Program-made: the position numbers and the translations under genes | In this document: positions 1 through 8,475 of the stretch, piece by piece | Position numbering within the stretch: the stretch's first letter is position 1 | Layout: every line of letters starts with the position of its first letter | The notes under the pieces: model-generated | Database searches by the model: none | Seen by the model: only the letters and a program-made list of their open reading frames with translations | What the model was told of the DNA's origin: nothing | Origin: an uncultured Flavobacteriaceae bacterium | Lineage (GTDB): Bacteria > Bacteroidota > Bacteroidia > Flavobacteriales > Flavobacteriaceae | Length of the DNA: 64,000 nt | Reading direction: 5' to 3' | Assembly: GCA_938029725.1 (NCBI GenBank) | Contig: CALHGE010000010.1 | Span: 62,001-126,000 of the forward strand

Positions 1-1788
1 GTAAATCCAGATTTCGGTCAGGTGGAGGCTGACCCCTCCGCTATTGCTTTAGACGGCTTTCAAATATTCTTTCGAGAGCAGCGGCCTTTCTTTGTAGAAA
101 ACAAAAATATTTTTGATTACAATGTTAGCCAGTCTGAAGCTGGCAATACCTTCGGGTTTGATAATATTTTCTATTCGCGAAGAATAGGAAGGAGTCCGCA
201 AGGGTTTCCTGCTACAGAAAACGGTGAATTTGTAGATCAGCCTGAAAACACGGCTATTTTAGGAGCGGCCAAATTTAGTGGTAAAACCAAAAACGGATGG
301 TCTATCGGAGTTTTAGAAAGTGTTACCGCCAAGAAATATGCGACCATTGATACGAATGGTGAGCGCCGAAGAGAAGTAGTTGAGCCTTTAACTAATTATT
401 TTGTTGGTCGCCTTCAAAAAGATTTCAACGATAGAAATACTTTTGTAGGTGGAATTTTTACGGCAACCAACAGAGATAAACTTACTCCAGAGCTAGAGTT
501 CTTACATGAATCAGCCTACACGGGTGGTTTTGATTTTAAACACCAATGGAATGAACGTGATTGGTATGTTGGTGGAAATATTATTTTCAGTCATGTCGCC
601 GGCAGTACAGAAGCTATCTCAAACACCCAGCAATCAATTGCTCATTTATTTCAACGCGAAGGTGCTAATCACGTCTCTGTCGATGATACTAAGACCTCAC
701 TAACAGGCTCAGGTGGTAATCTACAACTCGGAAAGGTTGGTAATGGAAATTGGAAATTTGAAACTGGCGCCACATGGAGGTCTCCTGAATTGGAATTAAA
801 CGATATTGGATTCCAACGTCAAGCTGATGATATTAGACATTATACGTGGATTGGCTATCAAACTCTAAAACCCACCGAAACTTTTAGAAGAGTCGGCATT
901 AATTATAACCACTGGAGTGTTTGGGATTTTGGCGGCAACCACAATAGCCTTCGTTTCAACACCAATAGCTGGCAAAACTGGGATAATAACTGGTTTACTA
1001 ATATTGGTTTCAACTATGCTCCAAAACAGTATTCTAATTTTGCCTTACGGGGTGGGCCTCGGTTGCGTCAAGCATCTGAAATTGGGTTCTTTAATGGGTA
1101 TAATACAGACAGAAGAAAGAAGGTTCGGTTTAACGTCTTTCACAGAGGGCAAAAGGGAGCGGATAACTCGTACAATTCGTACAACATTGATTTTGGCGTA
1201 ACTTATCAACCCTTTAATGCATTGAGTATTTCGGCAAACCCTGAATATGGCATTAACATGGATAAGCTGCAATACATTGACAATATCGATCTAAACGGAG
1301 AAACGACATACCTTACAGGTACTGTAAATCAAAGAACCCTAAGCATGTCTTTGCGATTGAATTATACGATCAATCCGAATTTGACTATTCAGTATTGGGG
1401 GCAGCCCTTTATTTCAAGAGGTAGGTATTCTGAGTTCAAGGAAGTAATTAATCCTATGGGTGAGACCTTCAATGAACGCATCTCAGTATTTTCTAAAAAT
1501 CAAATTTCGGTTACAGATGGTGTCTATTCTGTGGATAAAAATTTAGATAATATAAGCGATTTTAGTTTTGATGATCCTGATTTTTCATTCGTGCAGTTTC
1601 GATCAAACCTAGTTGTTCGTTGGGAATATATTCCCGGATCAGAAATATTCTTGGTTTGGTCTCAAGATTTAGCACAATCAGGAAACCCTCAAAATGCGCT
1701 CTTTGATGATTTGGGAAACAATATCTTCAATGACGAAAAACCTCAGAATATCTTTTTGATAAAGGCTACCTATCGGTTTGTTTTATAG
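1..1788 (+). CDS. DUF5916 outer-membrane protein, C-terminal part (5' end outside window)
   Basis: The reading frame is open from base 1, so the gene starts to the left of the window and 595 codons are visible. The first residues read NPDFGQVEADPS, the signature near the start of the DUF5916 domain; a first in-frame GTG at 22 is internal to this motif and is not a start. In this Bacteroidota family a CBM9-like carbohydrate-binding domain usually precedes DUF5916, and it would lie outside the window. The rest is rich in alternating aromatic and polar residues, and the protein ends in an amphipathic strand (ATYRFVL), as expected for an outer-membrane beta-barrel. The function of the family is not established. 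It converges on the DUF423 gene three bases downstream. Confidence 0.88.
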   Translation, partial: VNPDFGQVEADPSAIALDGFQIFFREQRPFFVENKNIFDYNVSQSEAGNTFGFDNIFYSRRIGRSPQGFPATENGEFVDQPENTAILGAAKFSGKTKNGWSIGVLESVTAKKYATIDTNGERRREVVEPLTNYFVGRLQKDFNDRNTFVGGIFTATNRDKLTPELEFLHESAYTGGFDFKHQWNERDWYVGGNIIFSHVAGSTEAISNTQQSIAHLFQREGANHVSVDDTKTSLTGSGGNLQLGKVGNGNWKFETGATWRSPELELNDIGFQRQADDIRHYTWIGYQTLKPTETFRRVGINYNHWSVWDFGGNHNSLRFNTNSWQNWDNNWFTNIGFNYAPKQYSNFALRGGPRLRQASEIGFFNGYNTDRRKKVRFNVFHRGQKGADNSYNSYNIDFGVTYQPFNALSISANPEYGINMDKLQYIDNIDLNGETTYLTGTVNQRTLSMSLRLNYTINPNLTIQYWGQPFISRGRYSEFKEVINPMGETFNERISVFSKNQISVTDGVYSVDKNLDNISDFSFDDPDFSFVQFRSNLVVRWEYIPGSEIFLVWSQDLAQSGNPQNALFDDLGNNIFNDEKPQNIFLIKATYRFVL

Positions 1789-1791
1789 AAA

Positions 1792-2178
1792 TCAAACAAT
1801 ATTTTGAACAAAGGAATACAATAACAAGCTCCATCCTATGACCAAAAGCAAGCCTCCGAGCGGTGTTATTGGGCCTAAGAATTTTAGTTTCTTGCCTTTA
1901 GATGCACTGAGTACCAATCCATAAATACTAAAAGAGAAAAGAAAAGTTCCAAATATAAAACAGTAAATCATATACTTTTCTAAGGAGGTGGTGAGGTTCA
2001 GATTGAAACCAAGCATCAGTAATACAATGGCGTGGTACATTTGATACTTTACACCTGTCTCAAAACTTTTTAGCTGCTCTTCAGAAAAGGTTTTTTTTAG
2101 TGCATGAGCACCAAAGGCTCCAAAAACAACAGCCAATAAACCATAAAGAGCACCGATAAAATGAGCGAGAAGAACCAT
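1792..2178 (-). CDS. DUF423 (YgdD-like) small integral membrane protein
   Basis: This 128-residue protein has about four hydrophobic helices and the conserved DUF423 blocks: GAFGAHALK near residue 22, ETGVKYQMYHA near 41 and PLGGLLLVIGW near 107. The length is normal for the family. Its biochemical role is unknown; an inner-membrane location is inferred from the hydrophobicity. It is monocistronic, convergent with the DUF5916 gene, and the 190-base gap upstream on its own strand has no clear promoter box. Confidence 0.9.
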   Translation of the reverse strand: MVLLAHFIGALYGLLAVVFGAFGAHALKKTFSEEQLKSFETGVKYQMYHAIVLLMLGFNLNLTTSLEKYMIYCFIFGTFLFSFSIYGLVLSASKGKKLKFLGPITPLGGLLLVIGWSLLLYSFVQNIV

Positions 2179-2392
2179 AGTTGAAATTTAAGATCGAAGA
2201 TAGCGATTACTTGAGCTTTCTAGAAGTTGATTACATGCGTATTGCTAGAAAATAGACGCTATTACTTCTTACGCCAACTAAAACAGTGAATGAATAAATT
2301 TGGTTAGTTACTTGACGAGACCTATTGTTTGAGTTACCGAATCACAATTTAAACCGCTAAAGCACAAAGACTTAATAAGGTCTTAAGCGGGC

Positions 2393-2803
2393 TTATTTCA
2401 GCGGAATTTTTATTTCGACATCTGAGGTCATTTCAAAAGAGCATTCTTCAAAACTTGGTGGCCCGAAGGTTTTTAATTTTCCTTTTGAAAAACCCAAGTC
2501 TTCCTTAGGTATACCAAATATATTTTTGTCAAGTTCTCTATCTCCGTTTTCATCGTGAAATAGCGAAACTGCATAAGTGCCAGAAGGTAAGTCTTTAAGC
2601 TTTATTAATGTGTCACCTTCTTCCACCTCAGCAAAAACACCGGTAAACATTTTTCCGTCTTCGAGCCAGGTTTCTGAGCTATTGTAAACCCCCAAAGCGA
2701 TAAGACCTTTCGAAGATTTCAAGTCAGTTATTTTCACCGTAAGCGTGTGTTGCGTAAAGCCAAAAAGCGGTAACATCAAGAGTATGTATTGTATCCTTTT
2801 CAT
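2393..2803 (-). CDS. DUF2141 secreted protein
   Basis: The protein has 136 residues from the chosen ATG at 2803. A longer frame begins at 2830, but the ATG at 2803 opens directly into a signal peptide (MKRIQYILLMLPLFGFTQ), so it is preferred. The mature part carries DUF2141 hallmarks: SLFHDENGDRELDKN in the middle, then IFGIPKEDLGFSKG and a FGPPSFEEC segment. The family is a small periplasmic or outer-membrane-associated beta-sandwich of unknown function. It follows the membrane protein at 2834-3271 on the same strand with about 30 bases between them, so the two may be cotranscribed. Confidence 0.85.
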   Translation of the reverse strand: MKRIQYILLMLPLFGFTQHTLTVKITDLKSSKGLIALGVYNSSETWLEDGKMFTGVFAEVEEGDTLIKLKDLPSGTYAVSLFHDENGDRELDKNIFGIPKEDLGFSKGKLKTFGPPSFEECSFEMTSDVEIKIPLK

Positions 2804-2833
2804 TTTCCATTTTTTTCGAAAAACTTCCATGTA

Positions 2834-3271
2834 TCAGTCCAGCGGCGAACCCTTTAATTTTTTTTGAAGCAAGTCAAAAAGTTGAACGGTTTCCAATGAA
2901 TCTTTTAGGTTCAAATATAGCTGGGATCTATCTTGACGCACCAAACGAATTTTCTGTTGTTCAAAATTATCAACAAAAACGTACACCTTTCTATCGGTGA
3001 GCGTATCCTTGAATTCTTGATATACCCCTTTTCCCTTTTCAAATGCTGAAAAACCGTTGAGACGAACCATTGGGGGAATTTTTTCAACCCACTCCACCTT
3101 GTCTAAATCAGCATACTTCAATTCGTGATAATAAATGCCTGATAGAATAGTCATATTACCTGGCTCTATACGCGTCCAATTTTTATAGTGAGCTGCAAAA
3201 GCACAAAAGCATATAAGAATCGTTACTACAATCAAAATATTCCAAAACCAATGTATTTTTTTTTGCCCCAT
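2834..3271 (-). CDS. Single-pass membrane protein, possibly with a PH-like domain
   Basis: The protein has 145 residues from the ATG at 3271; an upstream in-frame start at 3325 would add 18 residues with no signal character. One transmembrane helix spans about residues 9-28 (WNILIVVTILICFCAFAAH), followed by a soluble domain. The segment ILSGIYYHELKYADLDKVEW, then a proline-rich turn with RLNGFSAFEKGKGVY, loosely resembles the bacterial PH-like domains seen in other Bacteroidota membrane proteins. That resemblance is only a guess. The gene is divergent from the S9 peptidase gene. Confidence 0.65.
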   Translation of the reverse strand: MGQKKIHWFWNILIVVTILICFCAFAAHYKNWTRIEPGNMTILSGIYYHELKYADLDKVEWVEKIPPMVRLNGFSAFEKGKGVYQEFKDTLTDRKVYVFVDNFEQQKIRLVRQDRSQLYLNLKDSLETVQLFDLLQKKLKGSPLD

Positions 3272-3451
3272 AGTGTGTCGAGTATTAGTAACACAAATAC
3301 CTATATCAAATATAGGTTTTAACACTGTAATGATAACGTGTACTTTGCATCAACTATTGTCAATAGTATTCAATAAAAATAGCCCTTCGTAATTTGAACT
3401 TCTTTTAATAGATTATGTTCTATATTTAACTAGCTAAATTCATGTCATCCT

Positions 3452-6232
3452 ATGAAAAAATTCGCCCTAGTCATTGTTCTACTTCTTTCGTTTTCAGTAT
3501 TCGCTCAAAAGCAAATATTGACCCATACAGATTATGCCCTGTGGAATTCTATTCAAGGTTCAACCTTAGCACCAAATGGAAAACATGTCTTGTATTCTCT
3601 GGAAAAAGGAGAAAAGGATAATTTTCTTAAAATAAAGAGTATTGACGGCGCTATGGTTTTTGAACATGAACGAAGTTCGAAAGGAATGTTTAGCTTCGAT
3701 TCAAAGCATGTATTCTTTAGCATAACTGCCTGGAAAGATAGTATTACTGCTATGAAAAGCAGAAAAGTTAAGAAGAAAGACTTGCCTAAAGACTCCTTGG
3801 CAATACTAAACTTAAATACTAAGAAACTTACAAAAATCGCGGCCATCAAATCTTATAAAATTCCAAAAGAATGGTCGGGTTATATCGCATACGAATTGGA
3901 AGAGATCAAGAAGAACGATAAGTCAAAAGATACCTTAGCTAAAAAGAAAAAGAAGTCTAAAAAGGTTGGAAAGCAAAATGGCTATCATGTTGTACTGCGA
4001 AATCTCGAAACCAACAAAGAGGATACCCTAAAGTTTGTCACTCATTTTACTTTTGCCAAGAAAGGCAAGTCATTCGCTTACAGTAGCTCAGGAGGTGATT
4101 TCGAAAGTGAAGCAGGTGTATTTGTAATAGATCTTGAATACGGAAAAATCAAAAATATTCACACTGCCAAGAAAGCCAAATACTTTCAACTTGAATTGAG
4201 TGAATCGGGCAAAAACTTAGGTTTTGTGGTCGATACCGATACCACTAAAATTCAAATCAGACCAAATGAGCTATTTCACTGGAAAGAAGGTTCTTCGAAA
4301 GCGGAAAAACTTATGGATGCTGAGAAAGCCCCTAAAGGATATTTGGTTTCTTCAGATGGTAAAATCAGCTTCTCAAAAGATGCCTCCAAATTATTCTTTG
4401 GCTTACGCCAACCCCCTATTATTAAAGACACCACTTTAACCAAAGAAGATATTGTAAATGTGGAGGTATGGACCTACAATGAACCACGGTTGTATACTGT
4501 TCAAGAAATAGACTTAAAAAAAGACAGCGTACGTTCCTATCAAACTGCGATTCACTTGCAGACCAACAAATTGATACAATTGGCAACTATTAATTATCCA
4601 CGCAGTGAGCTTGGCGATGAGGGCAACTCTATCTACGCTTTGGCAAATACATCTACCCCTTATGAATTGAAAAGTCAATGGACAGGATACAAAGATTATG
4701 ACTATCGTGTCGTGAATACCTTGACAGGGGAGACACAAACCCTTCTGAAAAAATCAGAGGGACTACGTTTGAGTCCAAAAGCGAAATTTGCCTTTGGATA
4801 TAGTAGAAAGGACAGTACTTGGGTTGCTTATGATGTCATTTCTGGCTCTCGTAAAGCGTTGACAAAAGAAAAGATTTTTTATAGCGAGCGGCATGATTAT
4901 CCCGATTACCCATATTCGTATGGGGCGGCAGGATTTACCAAAGATGATAGGTCTATTGTGCTCTATGACCGTTACGATTTATGGGAATTCGATCCAACAT
5001 CTGGAGAAGGAAATCGATTAACCAAAGGGCGAGAAACCAAAACCAGATATCGTTATGTCAAGCTTGATAAAGAAGAGCGTTTCTTAAATTCAGAGGAAGC
5101 TTGGTTGCTCACCACTTTTAATGAGACAACAAAAAATTCTGGTTTTGCAAATTACAATCTAAAGAATGATAAGTTAACTCCTTTAATTTCTGGCCCCTAT
5201 CGCTTTGCAAACGCAAAAAAGGCAAAACTGAGCAATCAATTGTTATTCACAAAAGAGTCTTTCCGAGTATTCCCCGATATACATACTTCAGATTTTAACT
5301 TTAAAAAACTCACTAGAATAAGTGATGCTAATCCTCAGCAAGCATCTTACAACTGGGGTACCAATGAATTGATGACCTGGACTTCCTTAGATGGAAAAGA
5401 GCTTACCGGAATGCTTGTTAAGCCTGAGAATTTTGATCCAAATAAAAAATACCCTTTACTGGTAAACTTTTATGAACGCAGTTCTGACGGGCTTCATCGT
5501 CATAGAGCTCCAAGAGCTGAAAGGTCTACGATTAACTATAGTTTTTATACAAGTCGCGGTTATGTGATTTTCAATCCTGATATACAGTATCGCGTTGGTT
5601 ATCCTGGAGAAAGTGCTTACAATTGTGTGATTCCAGGAGTTACTTCGCTAATAGAAAAAGGCTTTATTGATAGGGATAATATCGGGGTTCAGGGCCATAG
5701 CTGGGGGGGCTATCAGATCGCCTATCTCGTTACGCGAACCGATATTTTTAAAGCGGCTGAAGCCGGAGCACCCGTACCAAATATGATTAGCGCTTATGGC
5801 GCCATTAGATGGTGGACAGGACTAAGCCGGCAATTTCAATATGAGCATACTCAAAGTAGAATTGGAGGTACACCATGGGAATACCCTGCCCGATATATTG
5901 AAAATTCGCCCATCTTCAATATTGATAAAATCAATACACCCTTACTGATTATGCATAATGATGCTGACGGGCATGTACCTTGGTATCAAGGAATTGAGTT
6001 TTTTGTAAGCTTAAGAAGGTTGGGTAAACCCTCTTGGTTTTTAAATTATAATGGAGAACCACACTGGCCTTTGAAATTACAGAATAGAACAGATTTCAGC
6101 ATTCGAATGGCACAATTCTTTGACTATTATTTGAAAGGAGACGCAAAGCCTGTATGGATGGAACGAGGTGTACCCGCCATGGAAAAAGGAATCAATCAAG
6201 GTTATGAACTACTAAATTCAGATGAGAAGTAA
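3452..6232 (+). CDS. Secreted S9 family (prolyl oligopeptidase-type) serine peptidase
   Basis: This 926-residue protein begins with a signal peptide (MKKFALVIVLLLSFSVFAQ), so it acts in the periplasm or at the surface. Residues from about 30 to 620 look like the beta-propeller of S9 peptidases; the last 260 form the alpha/beta-hydrolase domain. The nucleophile elbow GHSWGGY places catalytic Ser at 750, HNDADGHVPW gives Asp 839, and GEPHWP gives His 871, so the triad is intact. The C-terminal half resembles the dipeptidyl-peptidase/acylaminoacyl-peptidase branch. A very basic, lysine-rich loop (KKKKKSKK, near residue 170) interrupts the propeller. Peptide substrates are likely but the specificity cannot be read from sequence. 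Single gene; an AT-rich TATATTTA at 3421-3428 could be its -7 box. Confidence 0.92.
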   Translation: MKKFALVIVLLLSFSVFAQKQILTHTDYALWNSIQGSTLAPNGKHVLYSLEKGEKDNFLKIKSIDGAMVFEHERSSKGMFSFDSKHVFFSITAWKDSITAMKSRKVKKKDLPKDSLAILNLNTKKLTKIAAIKSYKIPKEWSGYIAYELEEIKKNDKSKDTLAKKKKKSKKVGKQNGYHVVLRNLETNKEDTLKFVTHFTFAKKGKSFAYSSSGGDFESEAGVFVIDLEYGKIKNIHTAKKAKYFQLELSESGKNLGFVVDTDTTKIQIRPNELFHWKEGSSKAEKLMDAEKAPKGYLVSSDGKISFSKDASKLFFGLRQPPIIKDTTLTKEDIVNVEVWTYNEPRLYTVQEIDLKKDSVRSYQTAIHLQTNKLIQLATINYPRSELGDEGNSIYALANTSTPYELKSQWTGYKDYDYRVVNTLTGETQTLLKKSEGLRLSPKAKFAFGYSRKDSTWVAYDVISGSRKALTKEKIFYSERHDYPDYPYSYGAAGFTKDDRSIVLYDRYDLWEFDPTSGEGNRLTKGRETKTRYRYVKLDKEERFLNSEEAWLLTTFNETTKNSGFANYNLKNDKLTPLISGPYRFANAKKAKLSNQLLFTKESFRVFPDIHTSDFNFKKLTRISDANPQQASYNWGTNELMTWTSLDGKELTGMLVKPENFDPNKKYPLLVNFYERSSDGLHRHRAPRAERSTINYSFYTSRGYVIFNPDIQYRVGYPGESAYNCVIPGVTSLIEKGFIDRDNIGVQGHSWGGYQIAYLVTRTDIFKAAEAGAPVPNMISAYGAIRWWTGLSRQFQYEHTQSRIGGTPWEYPARYIENSPIFNIDKINTPLLIMHNDADGHVPWYQGIEFFVSLRRLGKPSWFLNYNGEPHWPLKLQNRTDFSIRMAQFFDYYLKGDAKPVWMERGVPAMEKGINQGYELLNSDEK

Positions 6233-6346
6233 TCGCCTCAATAGAATTAAATCCGTTGCTCTTTGAGCGCCTATAAATAACAATTGTTGATAAAAAACGT
6301 AGTCAGCTATTGCAAGATTAGTTCGTGCTATTTAATGGCTCTGGGC

Positions 6347-7168
6347 CTAACTTAAGCCAACATCTAAAGTCATCATCACGATAAACCCCCCTATAAAGCC
6401 CATAACGGCAATATCAGAATGCTTGTCTTGCTGTGTCTCTGGAATAACCTCTTCTACCACTACGAAAATCATTGCACCTGCTGCAAAAGCAAGGGCATAC
6501 GGTAAAATAGGCTGAAACGTAATCACCGCCCATGCTCCAATAACTGCTGCAATTGGCTCAACCAATGCTGAAGCCTGGCCATACATAAAGCTTCTTCTTC
6601 TTGATAATCCTTGCCTTCGTAAGGGCATAGAGACTGCAAAACCTTCTGGAAAATTCTGTAAGCCAATACCTAAGGCAAGGGCAACTGCCCCTCCAATTGT
6701 CGCACCATCAAAACCCGCAGCAACGCCACCAAACAATACACCCACAGCCAAACCTTCTGGAATGTTATGCAGTGTAATCGCTAAGGTTAAGAGCGTAGTT
6801 TTATGCCAAGGTGTTTTAATACCTTCCGCTTCTCCTTCCTTAAAGTTTATATGTAAATGAGGCAACACTTTGTCTAAGCCGAAAAGAAAAAGAGCTCCTA
6901 AAAAAAAGCCTGCCGCAGCCGGAATAACCTTTACAAAACCTTCTCCAGGGCTCATTTCAATGCCCGGTGCCAAGAGGCTCCAAAAACTTGCAGCCACCAT
7001 AACACCGCCTGTAAAGCCCAGCATACCATCCATCACAGAACGCTTTGGATTCTTAAATAAAAATACCAAAGCCGCACCAGCAGCTGTCAAACCCCAAGTG
7101 AAAAGCGTAGCATAGAATGCCGCCAAAATAGGGTTTATGGATTCAAAATAATCTGTAATCTGTTGCAT
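6347..7168 (-). CDS. ZIP family divalent metal transporter
   Basis: The 273-residue inner-membrane protein has about eight hydrophobic helices. The ZIP metal-binding signatures are present: LHNIPEGLAVG on the fourth helix and LQNFPEGFAVS on the fifth, where the His, Asn and Glu residues form the transport site. It resembles the GufA/ZupT branch, which moves zinc, iron or manganese into the cytoplasm; the metal is not predictable here. The segment between helices 3 and 4 is short and lacks a long His-rich loop. It lies on the same strand as, and downstream of, the decayed transporter gene and the DtxR-type regulator, which supports a role in regulated metal uptake. Confidence 0.92.
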   Translation of the reverse strand: MQQITDYFESINPILAAFYATLFTWGLTAAGAALVFLFKNPKRSVMDGMLGFTGGVMVAASFWSLLAPGIEMSPGEGFVKVIPAAAGFFLGALFLFGLDKVLPHLHINFKEGEAEGIKTPWHKTTLLTLAITLHNIPEGLAVGVLFGGVAAGFDGATIGGAVALALGIGLQNFPEGFAVSMPLRRQGLSRRRSFMYGQASALVEPIAAVIGAWAVITFQPILPYALAFAAGAMIFVVVEEVIPETQQDKHSDIAVMGFIGGFIVMMTLDVGLS

Positions 7169-7244
7169 ACTTCAATATTAATTCGTCGTTATTTCTGTTT
7201 TCTTATTTGGAATATAAGCCGGTAATCTCCTCCTACATCATAGT

Positions 7245-7716
7245 TTAATTGCCATTTTGGTTTTTTCCCAAAGTAAGGTAATACCCTTTTTTCAAAGAAA
7301 CACCCAAGTTATCTTGTCTAAAATCGCTTCCGCCAGGTGTTGGAATAAAAACATCTCCAATCAAAGTAACTTGTGGCCAAATTCCCTTTTCAGCAATAAT
7401 ATCAGCTCCAATACCTAATTTGCAAAGGCGTATAAGCTCTTTGCACTCCATTCGGCTAGCGTTCATTAACCCGAAGCCCTTCTTGTTAAAAATCTATTCC
7501 CAAACGCATTTCAACATTATCAGTAAGCCCATATAATACTAAGAGCGATCCAACTGTATGATTGCTATTTTTTTCATTATTTTACTTCAAAAATTCATAG
7601 GACGAAGCTATTTTAATCTGTGCTGCACGGTTTGGCGACTCGGTTACATCTTGTACTCTACCAACACTCGAAACGAGAAACAGCACCAACCAGAATAAAA
7701 ATAAATCAGTGGTATA
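7245..7716 (-). pseudogene. Decayed outer-membrane transporter (phenol-degradation MetA-like family) gene
   Basis: Conceptual translation of the minus strand gives broken pieces of one protein. From about 7716 a hydrophobic signal-like stretch (DLFLFWLVLFLVSS) leads into VTESPNRAAQIKIASSYEF, then a TAA at 7584-7582. The same frame continues with LLVLYGLTDNVEMRLGIDF, closely matching the conserved RYGL..ElRlG block, then a second TAA at 7488-7486. The frame then shifts, and GIWPQVTLIGDVFIPTPGG continues the family pattern up to 7245. There is no usable ATG at the start. Two nonsense changes, a frameshift and a missing start argue for a true pseudogene. It lies between the ZIP transporter and the regulator and was probably an outer-membrane partner in that system. 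The family name is from pattern memory. Confidence 0.7.
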
Positions 7717-7720
7717 AAAA

Positions 7721-8377
7721 TTATGCGGTAATTTTAAGATAAAGGTTCGAAGCAATCTGATTGGATATATGAATTTTAGATTCTTTTATTCGAATATATA
7801 AAGAACCATCGAATTCTTCTTTCTCCAACACCAAAATTGTATCTCCGAGCGCTATCTTATTCTTATCCAGAAATTTAAGGAATGGTGGTGAGGAGTCTTT
7901 TACTCCGACACATATGCCACTAGTACCCATAGGCACCTCGTTCAATGATTTCTTAATTGTCTTTTTAAATTCTCCTTTTTTAGAAGGAATAGGGTCACCG
8001 TGAGGATCAACTTGTGGATAACCCAAATGCTTATCTAATTGATCTATTAACTTTTCACTCTTGATGTGTTCTAATTGTTCGGCAACCTCATGCACCTCAT
8101 CCCAAGAAAAGTCTAGTTTCTCAACTAAAAACACCTCCCATAGACGGTGTTTTCGAACCAAAGAAAGGGCTATTTTTTGTCCATATCCAGTAAGGCTAAC
8201 ACCTTTATAAGGTTTGTAATTGACCACGCCTTTATCTGAAAGTTTCTTTACCATATCGGTAACAGAGGAAGGTTTGGTGTCCATCTGTTCAGCTACCGCA
8301 TTGGTAGAAACTGTCAAATTTTCGCCTTTGCCCAGATGGTAAATTGCCTTAATATAATCTTCTTCAGAAAGTGTCAT
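7721..8377 (-). CDS. DtxR/MntR family metal-dependent transcriptional regulator
   Basis: The protein has 218 residues, the usual size of iron- or manganese-sensing DtxR-family repressors with a third domain. Residues 1-65 form a winged helix (LSEEDYIKAIYHLGKG, then AEQMDTKPSSVTDMVKKL). About 70-145 form the dimerisation and metal-binding region with conserved HRLWEVFLVEKL and a VHEVAEQLEHI helix. The C-terminal 70 residues resemble the SH3-like FeoA domain. Bound metal would favour binding to DNA and repression of uptake genes. The gene is divergent from a TonB receptor, and a perfect 16-bp inverted repeat lies between them, a natural operator candidate for autoregulation and receptor control. 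Confidence 0.92.
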   Translation of the reverse strand: MTLSEEDYIKAIYHLGKGENLTVSTNAVAEQMDTKPSSVTDMVKKLSDKGVVNYKPYKGVSLTGYGQKIALSLVRKHRLWEVFLVEKLDFSWDEVHEVAEQLEHIKSEKLIDQLDKHLGYPQVDPHGDPIPSKKGEFKKTIKKSLNEVPMGTSGICVGVKDSSPPFLKFLDKNKIALGDTILVLEKEEFDGSLYIRIKESKIHISNQIASNLYLKITA

Positions 8378-8415
8378 TCTAAATTAACTTTAAACAAAAA
8401 TACATTTTTATATGT

Positions 8416-8453
8416 AAAAACTAATATTTAGTTTTGTCTAAATATTAGTTTTT
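8416..8453. promoter_or_regulatory. Perfect 16-bp inverted repeat between regulator and TonB receptor (putative operator)
   Basis: The left arm 8416-8431 reads AAAAACTAATATTTAG, the right arm 8438-8453 is its exact reverse complement, and the spacer is TTTTGT. The repeat sits in the middle of the 98-base divergent intergenic region, 38 bases upstream of the regulator start and 22 bases upstream of the receptor ATG. Its dyad symmetry and AT-rich core with inner TTTAG/CTAAA steps are what a dimeric DtxR-family repressor would bind. The assignment to this regulator is inference from position. Confidence 0.65.
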
Positions 8454-8475
8454 TATACTAAAAAAATAAAATTTG

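Noticed and set aside
2340..2392. Imperfect CCGCT/AGCGG hairpin downstream of the DUF2141 gene
   Set aside because: The long mismatched loop and lack of a convincing T-run on the minus strand make it too weak to call a terminator.
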